Positions 62,065 to 64,000 of a stretch of 64,000 nucleotides of DNA are shown piece by piece. The stretch spans positions 41,847-105,846 of the forward strand of contig CACABZ010000001.1 of the NCBI GenBank assembly GCA_902530885.1, in the 5' to 3' direction. The notes beneath the pieces are model-generated. The model was not told where the DNA came from, did no database searches, and saw only the letters and a list, made by a program, of their open reading frames with translations. Both the position numbers and the translations under genes were made by a program. Origin of the DNA: an uncultured Pelagibacteraceae bacterium. Lineage in GTDB: Bacteria > Pseudomonadota > Alphaproteobacteria > Pelagibacterales > Pelagibacteraceae. Numbering within the stretch: the first letter of the stretch is position 1; each line of letters starts with the position of its first letter.

Positions 62065-63722
62065 TAAACTCTAGCTATGTTAACGTTAGTAAATGGTCTT
62101 TTCCCTGTTTTTTCTCTCACTATTTTTCTGCAGTTTTGTTTAATTGCATCAATTAAATTTTTTTCCTGATTAAAATTGTTTACCGCAAATGACTTACAAG
62201 TTTTCGTAATTTCATCTTCTAAGTCAAATTTAAAAGTTTCACCAATTTCATCCTCGGGAATACCTCTATAAGATATAACGGGTTTTTTTATCTTTCCATT
62301 ACTTGAAATAATTATAGTAATCTCTAAAAAACCGTTGATTGAAATATTTTTTCTTTCTTTAATAGAGTTGGAGTCATAACTTACAGCTATATTACCGTCG
62401 AGATACATTTTACCAGTAGGGGCTTTATCAATAATTTCTGGCTGCTTGTCTTTAGATATTTTAATTATATCACCGTTTTCTACCTTTAAATTAAAAGGTA
62501 TTTGCATTTTTTTGGCAAATGTAATGTGCTCTTTCATGTGTCTATGTTCACCATGAACTGGAATAACGCATTTAGGTTTTACCCAATTATACATATCTTT
62601 GAGATCATCTCTATTTGCATGACCAGATACATGTACAAAGGCATTTTCCTCAGTGATGACGTCAATATCTCTCTTAACAATTAAATTTTGTAATCCATAT
62701 AATTTTTTTTCATTACCAGGAATTATTTTAGAAGAAAAAATTACTGTGTCTCCATTATCTAAATTAACATCTGGATGTGTTTCATTAACTATTCTATTGA
62801 GTGCTCCTAACGGTTCACCTTGGCTGCCAGTACATAAATATAAAATTTTTTCTTTTGGAATTTTATTTGCATCTCTAGGATCTAGAGGTTCTATTAAATC
62901 TTTTAAATATCCACATTGCTTCGCCGCCTTATATATTCTATGCATAGATCTACCGACTAAAGAAATATTTCTCTTTGTTTGTTTTGCAATATAAAAAATA
63001 CTTTCCATTCTAGCAACATTCGATGCAAACGATGTTACTAAAACTCTTTTTTTTTGGTTAGAGATGATTTTTAATAAACTCTGTCTAACATCATTTTCAG
63101 ATCCAGCTCTTCCTGGACTAAATACATTTGTTGAATCGCATATCATAGCTACGACACCTTTATCACCAATAGATTTTAATTTTTGCTCGTCTACTTTATT
63201 GCCTATTAGCGGATTAGGATCTACTTTCCAATCACCTGTATGCAAAACAACACCTAAAGGAGTTGTTATACTTAATCCATTAGGTTCCAAAATTGAATGG
63301 GTCAAAGTTATAAAATCAATCTCAAATGGACCTAACTTGATTTTACTATTGAGCTCTACTATTCTAAGATAGTCAGTAATATCAATTTTTTTTTCTTTAA
63401 ATTTTTCTTTTATCAAAATTGCAGTAAATGGAGTTGCAAAAATTTTACACTTTAATTTAGGCCATATGTGAACAATTGAACCAATATGATCCTCATGAGC
63501 ATGAGTGAAAACTATACCGAGAAGATCTTCTTTTTTATCAATTATGAATCCTGCATCAGGATAGATCAAATCTATTCCAGGAATAGACTCGTCTGCAAAA
63601 GTAACTCCCATATCTACTATTATCCATTTTTGATTATCTTCAGGGCCATAAGCATATAAATTCATGTTCATGCCAATTTCTCCAGATCCTCCAAGCGGAC
63701 AAAAAAATAATTCTTCCTTCAT
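62064..63722 (-). CDS. rnj: Ribonuclease J
   Basis: RNase J is a metallo-beta-lactamase-fold 5' exo/endonuclease that matures and degrades RNA. The 552-residue protein has GGSGEIGMN near residue 11, the metal motif HAHEDHIG (H74, H76, D78, H79), the beta-CASP domain (ICDSTNVFSPGRAGSE, TGSQGEPLGAL), HVSGHANRDDL and PVHGEHRH. The carboxy domain is complete. It follows coaX by three bases. Confidence 0.95.
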   Translation of the reverse strand: MKEELFFCPLGGSGEIGMNMNLYAYGPEDNQKWIIVDMGVTFADESIPGIDLIYPDAGFIIDKKEDLLGIVFTHAHEDHIGSIVHIWPKLKCKIFATPFTAILIKEKFKEKKIDITDYLRIVELNSKIKLGPFEIDFITLTHSILEPNGLSITTPLGVVLHTGDWKVDPNPLIGNKVDEQKLKSIGDKGVVAMICDSTNVFSPGRAGSENDVRQSLLKIISNQKKRVLVTSFASNVARMESIFYIAKQTKRNISLVGRSMHRIYKAAKQCGYLKDLIEPLDPRDANKIPKEKILYLCTGSQGEPLGALNRIVNETHPDVNLDNGDTVIFSSKIIPGNEKKLYGLQNLIVKRDIDVITEENAFVHVSGHANRDDLKDMYNWVKPKCVIPVHGEHRHMKEHITFAKKMQIPFNLKVENGDIIKISKDKQPEIIDKAPTGKMYLDGNIAVSYDSNSIKERKNISINGFLEITIIISSNGKIKKPVISYRGIPEDEIGETFKFDLEDEITKTCKSFAVNNFNQEKNLIDAIKQNCRKIVREKTGKRPFTNVNIARV

Positions 63723-63725
63723 ATT

Positions 63726-64000
63726 TTAATCGATCAATTTTAACAAACCTTGTATAGTCAAATCTTTATTAATTATAACCTTTTTTTTGATTATATTTTT
63801 AAATAAACTTGAAAGACCGCCAGTAAAAATTAAGTAATATTTTTTTTTTGTTTGTCTCTCAATCATATTTATAATGTTTTCAATTAAGCCTTGATAGCCC
63901 CAATAAAAACCAGATCTAACCGCATTTTGTGTACTTTTTCCTATAATGCTTTTCACTTTTAATAACTTAATATTTGGAATCAACTTTGCTCTATTTGAAA
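63726..64000 (-). CDS. coaX: Type III pantothenate kinase (5' part beyond window edge)
   Basis: The frame is open to the right edge and reads ...SNRAKLIPNIKLLKVKSIIGKSTQNAVRSGFYWGYQGLIENII and onward. IGKSTQNAVRSGFYWGYQGLI is the conserved carboxy region of CoaX (type III pantothenate kinase), the first step of coenzyme A synthesis. The ending FTGGLSSLF matches the family's TGG strand. The TTG at 63983 is an internal codon, not a start. coaX-rnj is a standard alphaproteobacterial order. Confidence 0.88.
   Translation of the reverse strand, partial: SNRAKLIPNIKLLKVKSIIGKSTQNAVRSGFYWGYQGLIENIINMIERQTKKKYYLIFTGGLSSLFKNIIKKKVIINKDLTIQGLLKLID

Noticed and set aside
1-64000. CRISPR arrays and rRNA genes
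   Set aside because: No regularly spaced repeats and no rRNA-like sequence were seen on either strand.

Overview
The window looks like a stretch of chromosome from a streamlined marine alphaproteobacterium, most likely of the SAR11 (Pelagibacterales) type. The DNA is very AT-rich and genes abut or overlap; after small ORFs are added, no gap exceeds about 150 bases. Several gene orders are typical of Alphaproteobacteria: tuf/tRNA-Trp/secE/nusG, ntrY-ntrX-trkA, ispDF next to pgpA and a CinA domain, lipA-ratA, ftsB-eno-kdsA-pyrG-secG-tpiA, trpEGDC-lexA-gltX, rpsB-tsf-frr-uppS-cdsA-dxr-bamA-ompH-lpxD-fabZ-lpxA, and dnaE-lolD-lolC-proS-DUF1467-rnj-coaX. An alphaproteobacterial SOS box (GAAC-N7-GAAC) lies in front of lexA. 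The species assignment is inference from style and gene order; no rRNA gene is present.

Layout. 1-2258 is a leftward translation/secretion cluster (promoter, tRNA-Tyr, tRNA-Gly, tuf, tRNA-Trp, secE, and nusG running off the edge). 2329-3235 holds an rlmB-type methyltransferase and tRNA-Thr. 3240-9080 is a small cell-surface sugar cluster (two glycosyltransferases, a GT-C membrane protein, a UDP-galactopyranose mutase-like enzyme and a GalE-like epimerase). 9067-22459 is housekeeping: potassium uptake regulation, the NtrY/NtrX two-component pair, isoprenoid and phospholipid synthesis, lipoate synthesis, cell division, enolase, KDO and CTP synthesis, SecG and TpiA. 22515-29937 carries a PpiD-like chaperone, trpEGDC, lexA and gltX.

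29938-42353 is an accessory region inserted between gltX and lpxB, where many Alphaproteobacteria carry gltA. It begins with a cytosine-5 DNA methyltransferase and an HNH endonuclease under their own promoter. These converge, one base apart, on a tightly overlapping seven-gene operon encoding two small proteins, a Cas4/RecB-like nuclease fused to a DEDD-type exonuclease (DUF2779), a TerB-like protein, another small protein, a NurA-like protein and a HerA-like ATPase. This operon is the best candidate for an undescribed DNA-defence or DNA-processing system. Beyond it lie a pentameric ligand-gated ion channel with a PDZ-like front domain, an HTH-like regulator, a PrsW-type membrane protease, a DUF2167 membrane protein, two mutually homologous tiny membrane proteins and an orphan secreted protein.

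42354-55071 is the outer-membrane and lipid A supercluster read leftward from rpsB, with pyrH and rseP absent from the positions where they usually sit and a PQQ-type sugar dehydrogenase inserted between lpxI and lpxB. 55186-64000 holds dnaE, a Lol ABC transporter, prolyl-tRNA synthetase, a DUF1467 protein, ribonuclease J and the end of coaX. I found no CRISPR array, insertion sequence, prophage or rRNA gene.
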